The position numbers were made by a program, and so were the translations under genes. From Candidatus Uhrbacteria bacterium RIFCSPHIGHO2_12_FULL_60_25 (lineage in GTDB: Bacteria > Patescibacteriota > Patescibacteriia > 2-12-FULL-60-25): a stretch of 38,904 nt of DNA. The stretch is taken from NCBI GenBank assembly GCA_001791275.1, contig MGEH01000004.1, forward strand, positions 1 to 38,904. The letters are read 5' to 3'. Shown here one piece after another: positions 19,686 to 27,835 of this stretch (within the stretch, counting starts at the first letter, position 1; each line of letters starts with the position of its first letter). The notes below the pieces were generated by a model, which was not told the origin of the DNA, did not search any database, and saw only the letters and a program-made list of their open reading frames with translations.

Positions 19686-19723
19686 CCCCGCCCCAGTTCG
19701 ACTTGGTCGAACTGGGGCGGGGT
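19685..19723. repeat. perfect 18-bp hairpin upstream of ksgA
   Basis: ACCCCGCCCCAGTTCGAC (19685-19702), loop TTG and its exact complement (19706-19723). There is no T tract on either side, so it is a palindromic element or a structured regulatory site rather than an ordinary terminator. Confidence 0.85.
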
Positions 19724-19742
19724 CAAGGGGTGTACACTGACC

Positions 19743-19770
19743 GGGAACCGGGAACGGGGAACCGGGAACG
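19743..19770 (+). repeat. four tandem heptamers abutting the ksgA start
   Basis: GGGAACC, GGGAACG, GGGAACC and GGGAACG follow one another exactly; three bases then separate the array from the ksgA ATG, in the place where a ribosome binding site would be. Confidence 0.95.
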
Positions 19771-19773
19771 AAT

Positions 19774-20625
19774 ATGTCGCCGGCTGAAATCAAAGCAACG
19801 CTGACACGTCTGGGAGTACGCCCGAACAAGCGGCTTGGGCAGCATTTTTTGATAGATCGGGCGGCGCTCCAGGCGATCGTCGAAGCGGCAGACCTGAAGC
19901 GTGGAGACGTCGTTCTTGAAGTCGGCCCGGGTTTGGGCGTGCTGACCGGCGCGTTGTTGGACCATGGCGCACGCGTCACGGCGATCGAGCAGGACAGAAC
20001 GTTCGTGGCATATCTTGAAAAGATCTATCCAGACCTCACGGTCTCGCACGGCGATGCGGCGACCATCCATTGGCACGATATCGTGGGAGTCAAACCGTGG
20101 AAGTTTGTCTCCAATCTCCCATACTCGATCACGTCGCTCGCGTTGCGAAAGGCGCTCTGGGCGCCGCGACCGGCAGACCGCGTGGTCGTCCTCGTCCAGC
20201 GAGAAGTCGCCGAGCGCGCCGTCGCACGAAGCGGCAAGACGTCGCTCTTGAGCCTCATGGTCGCACTCGCGTCGCGGTCCGCGCGCATCATCCGTCGCGT
20301 ACCGGCTGGCGCCTTCTACCCGCCGCCCAAGGTCGAATCCGCCGTACTCGAGATCGTGCCCATGCCATGGTCTGACCGCGAAAAAAGGTGGGGGATTGAT
20401 CCGGAGAAGGTCATGGAGGTCGCGAAACGCGGGTTCGCGCATCCCAGGAAACAACTCGCATCGAACCTCGCGTCTCCTCTCCATGTACTGGCGCAGCGCG
20501 CTGCGCCCGTACAGGGAAAGGAGGCGGTGGTGTCCGTACTCGTATCACTAGGTCTGGATCCAAAAACTCGTGCCGAAGACCTGTCGCCGGACGAGTGGGC
20601 GAAGCTCACGATCGCATTACATTAA
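19774..20625 (+). CDS. rsmA: 16S rRNA dimethyladenosine transferase
   Basis: 283 residues (KsgA). NKRLGQHFLID (18-28) opens the Rossmann methyltransferase, motif I is EVGPGLGVLTG (about 50-60), and the catalytic motif IV is NLPY (about 114). The C-terminal helical domain is complete. The enzyme dimethylates two adjacent adenines in helix 45 of 16S rRNA during small-subunit maturation. The palindrome at 20484-20513 is translated in frame as part of the C-terminal domain (LAQRAAPVQ). The only sequence before the ATG is the heptamer array, with no Shine-Dalgarno sequence. The promoter is unclear; TACACT at 19733-19738 is a possible -10. Confidence 0.97.
   Translation: MSPAEIKATLTRLGVRPNKRLGQHFLIDRAALQAIVEAADLKRGDVVLEVGPGLGVLTGALLDHGARVTAIEQDRTFVAYLEKIYPDLTVSHGDAATIHWHDIVGVKPWKFVSNLPYSITSLALRKALWAPRPADRVVVLVQREVAERAVARSGKTSLLSLMVALASRSARIIRRVPAGAFYPPPKVESAVLEIVPMPWSDREKRWGIDPEKVMEVAKRGFAHPRKQLASNLASPLHVLAQRAAPVQGKEAVVSVLVSLGLDPKTRAEDLSPDEWAKLTIALH
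20484..20513. repeat. palindrome inside ksgA
   Basis: TGTACTGGCGCAGC (20484-20497) pairs with GCTGCGCCCGTACA (20500-20513) with one mismatch. It is nearly the same sequence as the palindrome in valS (35446-35473) and is translated as a similar peptide. Confidence 0.85.
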
Positions 20626-20631
20626 AATCAA

Positions 20632-20662
20632 ACGCCGGTCAGGTAGAAACCCTGACCGGCGT
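20632..20662. terminator. terminator between ksgA and the minus-strand gene
   Basis: A 12-bp stem ACGCCGGTCAGG (20632-20643) with its complement (20651-20662), loop of 7. The T-rich flank is on the minus-strand side. Confidence 0.8.
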
Positions 20663-20718
20663 GTGAGTGTCTCGGCAACGTCTCACGACGTGGCTTCGAC
20701 GAAGGTACTGCTTGCGGA

Positions 20719-22119
20719 TCAGGCCTCCGCGCGCTCACCCCGATTGCCCTTGGACTTCTTCTCCTTCTTGGGCTTGGTGGCGGCGATGGTGTGCATCTCG
20801 CACTCACCGCGCGCCTGCGACTTCTCGGCGCTCTTTTCCGCGCGTGCCTTGCGGTCCGCCTTCTTCTCGGCCGCGCGCGCCTCCTGCTCCTCGCGGGTGA
20901 GCGGCTTGCCGCTCGTCTGCTTGGGCTCGCGGATCGGGCAAGCACGATCCAGGAACTCCATGCCACGCGAGGCGCGATGAGTCGCCTCCTCACGTGCCGG
21001 AAGCCGAGCCTGGCACAGCCGGATGCACTCCTCGCGCTCGTCGGTCGAGAGCGTGGGGTCCTCGTCCACCTGGCACCACACCAGGCCGACCGCAGAGCGA
21101 AGCGCGTCGTCGTGGCTCAGACCGCGTTCCTCTTCGTTCCGCTTGGTGTGCAGGTCGATCTCGCGATCGATCTGCCCCCAGACGGTGAAGGGGACGGGGA
21201 CAGGGGCCGGAGCGGGACCGCGCTTCGGCAGCTTGGCCCGCACCTGGCGCTTCAGCGACTCGACGTCCTCCGGAGAGAGCGTCGTGTAAGTCTCGATCTC
21301 GCGGAACATCCGGCCGCAGGCGCTCGAGAGCGCGCGGTCGGCCGGCATGCCGTTTTCCACGTTGCGCTCGATGAAGAGCGCGACGACGTCGTCGAGGTGC
21401 CCGGGAGTGGTGAGCGGCAACCGTTCGAGACTGCGTCTCTGCGGGCGACGCTCCGCCTGCGGACGCGGGGCGGTCTTCGTGGACTTGGCGCGGGGTGCGG
21501 GTTTCTGCACCACCGTGATCTCGGGTTCGTCCGAGATCTCGAGCACGTCACCCGTCGTCACCTGATCGGCGCCAGCGAGGGCGGCGAGCAGGGATTCGGA
21601 AGTGTGTGCCACGGTCGCCTGATCGGGGCGGACGCAGTCCGCCCTTACGGCGTCGAACGCGGCCCAGAAGGCGACCACGTCCAGGTTCTTCACCTGGTCC
21701 GTGCGCGCCGCGCGGTCCTCGTCCTTCACGCCCTCGTTCTTCGCGAGGACCGTCTCGACGATCCACGTGCGCGCCGCGTCGAGCGCCTGGGGGCGACCCA
21801 TGGCGCGATCCAGATTGCGCTTCACGCCGCCCACGAGGAGCTGCGTGACGCGTTCGGCCGTGGGGTACCTGTGCGTGCGACTGGGGGACTGCGCGGTCTG
21901 CGGACTGAGGTCTGCGACCGTCGGACGGTCTACGCTCGTCTCGGGCGTCGCGGTCTCCGTCGCAACCGGTCGAGACTTGATGTCCGGCCGGAAGCTCGCA
22001 CGCGTGCCGCCGGATGCGGTCACCTCGAGCGAACTGGTCCTCGGCATCTTTGCGACGGCCTTCTGAATGGCCAGCCGCGCGTCGAAGCGGGAACTGATGT
22101 TGCTGGTGATGTTTTCCAA
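20719..22119 (-). CDS. unknown protein with duplicated helical module and Lys/Glu tail
   Basis: 466 residues from a TTG at 22119-22117, chosen because AGAGG lies 8 nt upstream and a consensus promoter ends at 22201; longer starts would lie at or before the transcription start. The protein has a Ser/Thr/Pro-rich N-terminus, a helical region (about 80-190), a basic linker, then two related modules of about 52 residues (near residues 245-300 and 315-370) sharing the pattern RN-x(6)-ADxAL-SA-x(12)-TLS-x-(D/E)-x(12)-LP. The C-terminus is a Lys/Ala/Glu-rich tail that probably forms a coiled coil. No known family was recognised. Confidence 0.75.
   Translation of the reverse strand: MENITSNISSRFDARLAIQKAVAKMPRTSSLEVTASGGTRASFRPDIKSRPVATETATPETSVDRPTVADLSPQTAQSPSRTHRYPTAERVTQLLVGGVKRNLDRAMGRPQALDAARTWIVETVLAKNEGVKDEDRAARTDQVKNLDVVAFWAAFDAVRADCVRPDQATVAHTSESLLAALAGADQVTTGDVLEISDEPEITVVQKPAPRAKSTKTAPRPQAERRPQRRSLERLPLTTPGHLDDVVALFIERNVENGMPADRALSSACGRMFREIETYTTLSPEDVESLKRQVRAKLPKRGPAPAPVPVPFTVWGQIDREIDLHTKRNEEERGLSHDDALRSAVGLVWCQVDEDPTLSTDEREECIRLCQARLPAREEATHRASRGMEFLDRACPIREPKQTSGKPLTREEQEARAAEKKADRKARAEKSAEKSQARGECEMHTIAATKPKKEKKSKGNRGERAEA
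21626..21644. repeat. short palindrome inside the Lys/Glu-tailed gene
   Basis: GGGCGGAC, loop GCA, GTCCGCCC followed by TTACGG; a dispersed-family palindrome in the coding sequence, translated as part of AVRADCVRPDQ. Confidence 0.75.
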
Positions 22120-22200
22120 GGGGCTACCTCTTTCTTGGTTGTCTATCGTCAGGTTGACGATGGTGGTTTGCACACTCAGGGAATCCGAGTATGACCGCAT

Positions 22201-22229
22201 AGAATAGCATAAATATCCGGTTTTGTCAA
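22201..22229 (-). promoter_or_regulatory. promoter for the Lys/Glu-tailed gene
   Basis: On the minus strand TTGACA (22224-22229), a 17-nt spacer and TATTCT (22201-22206). The leader before the TTG start is about 75 nt. Confidence 0.88.
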
Positions 22230-22326
22230 GGGGGCTTTGCACGGTTTTCTTGTCATGAAAAAAGTGTTATTTGAGCCATATTTGAGTTATTGCTTTCCAT
22301 CAGTCGCTTGTCCTCACATGGGTCCC

Positions 22327-22355
22327 TTGACGAAAGCGCTGAAAATCATTAACCT
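22327..22355 (+). promoter_or_regulatory. probable 16S rRNA promoter
   Basis: TTGACG (22327-22332), a 17-nt spacer and TAACCT (22350-22355). Transcription would start near 22362, just before the 5' arm of the processing stem at 22388. Confidence 0.55.
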
Positions 22356-22387
22356 TCCGGGCACCAGAAACCACGAAACTTGGACAA

Positions 22388-24001
<1,614 letters not shown>

Positions 24002-24017
24002 CAGTCCAGGTCTCAAG

Positions 24018-24040
24018 GCCCGTTGCGGGGTTTTTTGTTT
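24018..24040 (+). terminator. terminator after 16S rRNA
   Basis: A short GC hairpin (CCCG, TTG, CGGG) followed by six T residues and a further T-rich tail. It ends the 16S transcript just after the processing stem. Confidence 0.75.
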
Positions 24041-24052
24041 GTCGCGTATGAT
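24023..24052 (+). promoter_or_regulatory. promoter for the kinase-like gene, probably leaderless
   Basis: TTGCGG (24023-24028), an 18-nt spacer and TATGAT (24047-24052), 8 nt before the ATG at 24061. It overlaps the 16S terminator. Confidence 0.5.
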
Positions 24053-24060
24053 GCCGTCAT

Positions 24061-25200
24061 ATGCCCTTGAAAGCGGAACAGCCCACGGCCGCGCCCCAGC
24101 GCCGGCCGCCCGCGCCGGAACCCTCCGGACCGGCATCGTCGAAAAAACAGAAGCGGGAGATGCGCATGCCGACCCGCATGGATCAGGGACTGGCCGACGC
24201 GCTCTCCGACCTCACTCCTGAAACCTACCTCCCGCACCTCATGAGCAAGGGCGGTGAACACCTCGTGTTCGAGTTCGACGATCCGAAACACCGGAACATC
24301 GTCTACAAGATCAATTTTTACCAGACGGTTCCGTTTCTGAAATACGACCTTCGGAACATCCATGAACGGGCGGCGGCTGAAAAAAATCTTCAGAACGCGA
24401 TGGAGATGCAAAAGAACCGACTGACGATTCTGCGCGACTACTTTGGGTACCACGCCGTTCCCGCGCAGCACCTCATGGTGCGGGACATCCCCGTATCGAA
24501 GGCCGTCATCCGACGCCTGGACCCGACCGTTCTCGACGCGGTGACGGATCTGCCGGACACGGTGCCCGCGTGGGTGGCGGTCCAGCGACGATTGCAGTTC
24601 CCCGAGGGAGACGTGGTGTCGCTGAACGGGTACTACCCCGAATCGCCGACGGCGCTCCTCGATCCAAAGGATGAAGACGCCCAAGAGGTTTATGACGAAG
24701 CGCACGACTTCCTCGTGGGCCGCGGGTTTACCAGGAAGACCAGGGAAGACGAACTCCTGCTCGCGTTCAACATGTATCGGAATCTTGAGCAGGTATGGGA
24801 TCGCATGAGCGGTGATGCCGCATTCGCGTCGAAACTGAAGGAGACGGTGAAACAGCTGGTCGCATTCACGAACGAGACCGGGATGGTGCTCGATGTGGCC
24901 GGAAGAAACAATCTCGTGCTCCTGAAGAAAGACGGCGAGTGGACGCTCAAACTTCCCGACGCGCTCTTACCGGATGACCGGTTGAACATGAGGCAATTGG
25001 AACGAGCCGCCGGGAAACTCGAGACCGGTTCGAAACTCGACTCGTTGGATCTCTCATACGTGATGAACTGTTTGAATACGGTCCGGTACATCAACGCCCT
25101 GGCCATCGTCGCCGGCATCCCGGATCGCGTGAATGTCCCGGGCGTGAAGGACGTTCCTGCGTCGAGGTGGCGTGGGGAGATGAGTCGTATCCATTGGTAA
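24061..25200 (+). CDS. protein with kinase-fold-like signatures, function unknown
   Basis: 379 residues. A Pro/Ala-rich basic N-terminus (1-35) precedes a globular region. KGGEHLVFEF followed by NIVYKINF (about residues 63-85) resembles a phosphate loop and the ATP-binding Lys of protein-kinase-like folds. Further on, GMVLDVAGRNNLVLL (about 280-295) resembles the catalytic loop D-x(4)-N and is followed by KLPDALL, where a DFG-type metal-binding Asp would be. These similarities suggest an atypical kinase or aminoglycoside-phosphotransferase-like fold, but this is inference. The gene follows 16S immediately, with a promoter in the terminator region. Confidence 0.7.
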   Translation: MPLKAEQPTAAPQRRPPAPEPSGPASSKKQKREMRMPTRMDQGLADALSDLTPETYLPHLMSKGGEHLVFEFDDPKHRNIVYKINFYQTVPFLKYDLRNIHERAAAEKNLQNAMEMQKNRLTILRDYFGYHAVPAQHLMVRDIPVSKAVIRRLDPTVLDAVTDLPDTVPAWVAVQRRLQFPEGDVVSLNGYYPESPTALLDPKDEDAQEVYDEAHDFLVGRGFTRKTREDELLLAFNMYRNLEQVWDRMSGDAAFASKLKETVKQLVAFTNETGMVLDVAGRNNLVLLKKDGEWTLKLPDALLPDDRLNMRQLERAAGKLETGSKLDSLDLSYVMNCLNTVRYINALAIVAGIPDRVNVPGVKDVPASRWRGEMSRIHW

Positions 25201-25225
25201 TCAGGCCGCCCGGGCGGGCGGGGGG

Positions 25226-25254
25226 TTGACGGACTCCGATATTTTTGATACGTT
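25226..25254 (+). promoter_or_regulatory. possible promoter for the response regulator
   Basis: TTGACG (25226-25231), a 17-nt spacer and TACGTT (25249-25254). Confidence 0.5.
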
Positions 25255-25289
25255 CGATCGTCATTCGGACTTTCAACCAGGAGTCACTC

Positions 25290-25700
25290 ATGGCGAAGAC
25301 ACGTCTTCTGATCATCGTTGATGACGAGCCGGGCCTCGCGCGCGGGATTGCGCGCTACATTCGGCAGTTCATCCCACGGAGTAACGATCCCGCCGTGTGC
25401 CGGGTCCAGCCCTGTGAACACCCGAAGGCAGCCCTCGAGCTCATCCGTTCCTCCGGACACGACGCGAGCGTCTTCCTCATCACCGATGGGCACATGCCAT
25501 ACCTGAACGGCGATGAATTCATCCTCGAACTCCGCGCGAAGCACCCCGATGCGCTTCGGTACACGTGCATCACGTCGTGCCATCGGGTGTTCGATGAACT
25601 CGCAAAAGGCATTGGAGTCGAGTTCATGTACGGGAAAGCCGTGGATCAAGTGCACTGGCCGCGGATCAAGAAAGCGATCGAGGACTTCCTCGCAAACTAG
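25290..25700 (+). CDS. single-domain response regulator (CheY-like)
   Basis: 136 residues from the ATG at 25290, which has AGGAG 6 nt upstream; the longer frame from 25245 would start inside the promoter. It is a receiver domain alone: the acidic pair is in VDDEPG (about 9-13), the phospho-acceptor Asp is in LITDGHMP (about 66), the switch Thr/Ser is in TCITSC and the conserved Lys is in YGKAVD. No output domain follows, so it acts through protein contacts, in a phosphorelay or on a motor or kinase. No histidine kinase lies in the window. The loop between helix 1 and strand 2 is longer than in CheY. Confidence 0.92.
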   Translation: MAKTRLLIIVDDEPGLARGIARYIRQFIPRSNDPAVCRVQPCEHPKAALELIRSSGHDASVFLITDGHMPYLNGDEFILELRAKHPDALRYTCITSCHRVFDELAKGIGVEFMYGKAVDQVHWPRIKKAIEDFLAN

Positions 25701-25710
25701 AACACGTTCC

Positions 25711-25737
25711 AGCCCCCGACAGCTCTCGTCGGGGGTT
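25711..25737. terminator. terminator between response regulator and methyltransferase
   Basis: CCCCCGAC (25713-25720) with GTCGGGGG (25728-25735), loop of 7, between convergent genes. Confidence 0.85.
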
Positions 25738-25755
25738 CGTGATGTACGGGCATGC

Positions 25756-26316
25756 CTACGTGGCACTCACGTCTGTGATCGGTTCACGGCACACATACAC
25801 GGCCGCGGGAGGAACGTTCAACGGGGAAAATTTCACGTCCACGCTCCGGAAGTTGCGTTCAAGCTCGGTCTTCGAAGACAGGGAGTACTGGATGGCGATG
25901 AAGACGCCGCCCGGGTTCAGTTGTCGTTTGATGAGGTCGAACATGCGGGCGCGTTTCTCCGTCTCCATGACCGTGAACGGGACGCCAGACACGATCGCGT
26001 CCCACCCCGACCCGTCACGCAGCACGTCTTCCGCATCTCCGACTACGAGGCTCACGGCAGGAAAATTCTTTCGGAATTCGGTCGCAAGCTCCGGGTCGAT
26101 CTCGACGGCCGTGAGACGGGTCACGTTTGTCAGTCGTTCCAGGATCCCCTGGGTGATGGACCCAGTTCCGGCGCCCATCTCAAGCACGCGTCCGTTCGGA
26201 CTGATGGGGGAGGCCATCACACGGGCGGTCGCGAGGCTCGTCGGAAGCACCGCGCCCACGGCGACCGGCGAGGCGAGGAAGCGCTTGAAGAAGACGAGGG
26301 GATTATGAATCGCCAT
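25756..26316 (-). CDS. SAM-dependent methyltransferase (PmtA/KsgA-like)
   Basis: 186 residues from the ATG at 26316; the frame extends upstream but the family pattern begins here (FFKRFLASPVAVGAVLPTS, then LATARVM). Motif I is VLEMGAGTGSITQGIL, motif II ends in the acidic EIDPEL, and GDAED and VSGVPF mark motifs III and IV. This layout matches phospholipid N-methyltransferases and related rRNA-methyltransferase-like proteins. The N-terminal FLASP...GAVLPTS stretch favours the phospholipid type, though the substrate is not proven. A minus-strand promoter TTGGCA-17-TACCGT lies close upstream. It is divergent from tRNA-Val. Confidence 0.88.
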   Translation of the reverse strand: MAIHNPLVFFKRFLASPVAVGAVLPTSLATARVMASPISPNGRVLEMGAGTGSITQGILERLTNVTRLTAVEIDPELATEFRKNFPAVSLVVGDAEDVLRDGSGWDAIVSGVPFTVMETEKRARMFDLIKRQLNPGGVFIAIQYSLSSKTELERNFRSVDVKFSPLNVPPAAVYVCREPITDVSAT

Positions 26317-26334
26317 ACAAATCGAATGGCTGGT

Positions 26335-26363
26335 ACGGTAGTACGACGGGCTGAACCTGCCAA
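26335..26363 (-). promoter_or_regulatory. possible promoter for the methyltransferase
   Basis: On the minus strand TTGGCA (26358-26363), a 17-nt spacer and TACCGT (26335-26340). Confidence 0.5.
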
Positions 26364-26376
26364 CCAGGGTCATTCA

Positions 26377-26405
26377 TTGACGATATGGTCATCAGACGTT
26401 ACGAT
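26377..26405 (+). promoter_or_regulatory. promoter for tRNA-Val
   Basis: TTGACG (26377-26382), a 17-nt spacer and TACGAT (26400-26405), about 12 nt before the tRNA. Confidence 0.75.
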
Positions 26406-26417
26406 CCCGACCGCTTG

Positions 26418-26494
26418 GCACGCATAGCTCAGTTGGTTAGAGCGTCACATTGACATTGTGAAGGTCCCTGGTTCGAGTCCAGGTGCGTGCACCA
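26418..26494 (+). tRNA. tRNA-Val (anticodon GAC)
   Basis: The acceptor stem GCACGCA pairs with TGCGTGC. The D arm is GCTC-AGTTGGTTA-GAGC, the anticodon stem TCACA/TGTGA encloses TTGACAT with anticodon GAC, and the T arm contains GGTTCGAGTCC. The 3' ACCA is encoded. A promoter precedes it and a strong terminator follows. Confidence 0.97.
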
Positions 26495-26496
26495 TA

Positions 26497-26524
26497 AAAC
26501 CCCGCCTGCATGCAGGCGGGGTTT
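26497..26524. terminator. terminator after tRNA-Val
   Basis: A perfect palindrome of two 14-nt arms (AAACCCCGCCTGCA and its complement). Confidence 0.88.
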
Positions 26525-26542
26525 CGCGTTGATAAGGGGTCA

Positions 26543-26551
26543 TGTTATACT
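26543..26551 (+). promoter_or_regulatory. extended -10 promoter for the Cys-rich membrane protein
   Basis: TGT-TATACT (26543-26551), about 30 nt before the ATG at 26582; no clear -35. Confidence 0.55.
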
Positions 26552-26581
26552 TTCGCCATCTTATCCCATCATCCTTTTTGT

Positions 26582-27073
26582 ATGGCGAACACCAAAGCGA
26601 AAAAGTCTGGCCGCAAGGCGGCTAATACCCCCGCACCCTGCGGGCCGGGTTCCACGTGCGGCCACTCGGGTTGTGAGGGAGGAACCTGCAGCGTCCGCTA
26701 CGTCGGACCCACCTCCCACCCGCGCGACCATCACGTGCAGGAAGCGGCACAGGGCGCCCGTCACGTGTGGACGGCCGCGATTGTGGCCGGTCTCGCCGTG
26801 GTGCTGACCGGTACGGTGGCATACACGTCGGCACAAGCGCAGGACAAGGTGGATACGCCGTCGTTATTCATCCTCAATTCATTGCGCCGGATCGAACAGC
26901 GCCTGGACCGAATAGAGCCGAAACTTGAAAGCGCCTGCCTGAAGAGCTGCGGTGATGCGTACAAGGTTTGTGCCGAGGGTGCGGGTGATGACACGGGCGC
27001 GCAGGCCGCGTGTGAGGACACCGCCCGTTCTTGCCAGAACGGCTGTACGACGCCAGTGGAGACGGCAGAATGA
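26582..27073 (+). CDS. Cys-rich single-span membrane protein of unknown function
   Basis: 163 residues from the ATG at 26582. The N-terminal part has a Cys/Gly cluster (CGPGSTCGHSGCEGGTC, about 20-36), then a His/Arg stretch, then one membrane span (TAAIVAGLAVVLTGTVAYTS, about 63-82). The outer part has a helix (LRRIEQRLDRIEPKLES) and two Cys groups, CLKSC-x6-C and C-x6-C-x3-C, which could form a disulfide-bonded helical hairpin. The lack of a signal sequence suggests the N-terminus stays in the cytoplasm, where the first cluster might bind a metal. Function unknown. Confidence 0.75.
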   Translation: MANTKAKKSGRKAANTPAPCGPGSTCGHSGCEGGTCSVRYVGPTSHPRDHHVQEAAQGARHVWTAAIVAGLAVVLTGTVAYTSAQAQDKVDTPSLFILNSLRRIEQRLDRIEPKLESACLKSCGDAYKVCAEGAGDDTGAQAACEDTARSCQNGCTTPVETAE

Positions 27074-27091
27074 TAATTATTACGAGTTTAC

Positions 27092-27133
27092 AGCCCCCGT
27101 CCCGCTTCTCGTGAGAGGCGGGACGGGGCTTTG
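27092..27133. terminator. terminator after the Cys-rich membrane protein
   Basis: A long stem of about 18 bp with one bulged C (27092-27110 with 27113-27130), then T residues. Confidence 0.88.
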
Positions 27134-27178
27134 TTAACGCACTCCTTGCCTGGATTGTGGATATCTGTATCTGGAATC

Positions 27179-27187
27179 TGCTATACT
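27179..27187 (+). promoter_or_regulatory. extended -10 promoter for trmH
   Basis: TGC-TATACT (27179-27187). Transcription would start near 27194 and give a leader of about 117 nt. Confidence 0.6.
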
Positions 27188-27235
27188 TAATAAACTTTCA
27201 TATAGCCCATTTGAGCTTTCGGAATGGGACGAAGA

Positions 27236-27299
27236 GGGCGGAATCCGGAGTCGGTGTCTCCTGGCGAGGATGCCCGACCGGCCGGATGCCGCCCTTTTT
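27236..27299 (+). terminator. terminator-like hairpin in the trmH leader (attenuator or small RNA)
   Basis: GGGCGG (27236-27241) pairs with CCGCCC (27289-27294), TCCGG (27244-27248) with CCGGA (27282-27286), GTCGG (27250-27254) with CCGAC (27274-27278) and TCCT with AGGA around a 4-nt loop. Five T residues follow. The hairpin ends 16 nt before the trmH start, so transcription must pass it. It does not match SRP RNA or any riboswitch class I recognise. Confidence 0.7.
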
Positions 27300-27310
27300 G
27301 TTTACCTGAT

Positions 27311-27835
27311 ATGACTCCTGAAAGAGAGCAGCGCATCTCATCCGTCACGGCGCGACGCCAGAGGGATTTGCAGGTTGTGATCGAGAACGTCGACGACCCG
27401 CATAACCTTGGGGCGATCCTGCGGTCGTGCGATGCGGTCGGGGTCGGGACCGTCCACCTCCTCTATCATGGCGACCACACGCCGCCGAACATGCGCGATC
27501 TCAAGACCAAGGCAGCCGCGAGCGCGGCGAAATGGTTGGAGATTAAGAAATGGGGGAGTGTGGAGGCATGTGTCGCGTCTGTGAAACCCGCGACGATCTA
27601 CGCGGCCACGTTGTCCGACCGAGGTCGCGCGCCGTGGGATCTCGACCTCGTATCGCCGTGCGCGATCGCGGTCGGAAACGAACACGATGGTCCGTCGGAT
27701 GAACTGGTCCGGTCTGCCGACGGCATCATAACGATTCCGATGCAGGGGTTTGTCGACAGCTTCAACGTATCCGTAGCTACGTCGATCTGCCTTGCTGAAG
27801 CTATGCGGCAAAGGATCGCAAAGGAAAAATATTAG
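27311..27835 (+). CDS. trmH: TrmH-type tRNA/rRNA 2'-O-methyltransferase (SpoU)
   Basis: 174 residues from the ATG at 27311, the start that matches the family N-terminus MTPEREQRI...RRQ-DL-VVIENV; the upstream in-frame ATG at 27224 would translate the leader hairpin. Motif 1 is NVDDPHNLGAILRSCDAVGV, motif 2 is AVGNEHDGPSDEL and motif 3 is IPMQGFVDSFNVSVATSICL, the trefoil-knot SAM-binding signature of SpoU methyltransferases. TrmH methylates the 2'-OH of G18 in tRNA. The gene lies behind a terminator-like hairpin, and its stop overlaps the stop of the convergent gene. Confidence 0.93.
   Translation: MTPEREQRISSVTARRQRDLQVVIENVDDPHNLGAILRSCDAVGVGTVHLLYHGDHTPPNMRDLKTKAAASAAKWLEIKKWGSVEACVASVKPATIYAATLSDRGRAPWDLDLVSPCAIAVGNEHDGPSDELVRSADGIITIPMQGFVDSFNVSVATSICLAEAMRQRIAKEKY

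Noticed and set aside
20791-22194. 467-residue plus-strand frame opposite the Lys/Glu-tailed gene
   Set aside because: The minus-strand gene has a consensus promoter, a Shine-Dalgarno site and an internal repeat structure; the plus frame has none and reads like shadow.
27236-27299. SRP RNA or a known riboswitch in the trmH leader
   Set aside because: The SRP core GGAAGGAAGCAGC and known riboswitch cores are absent; left as an unassigned leader.
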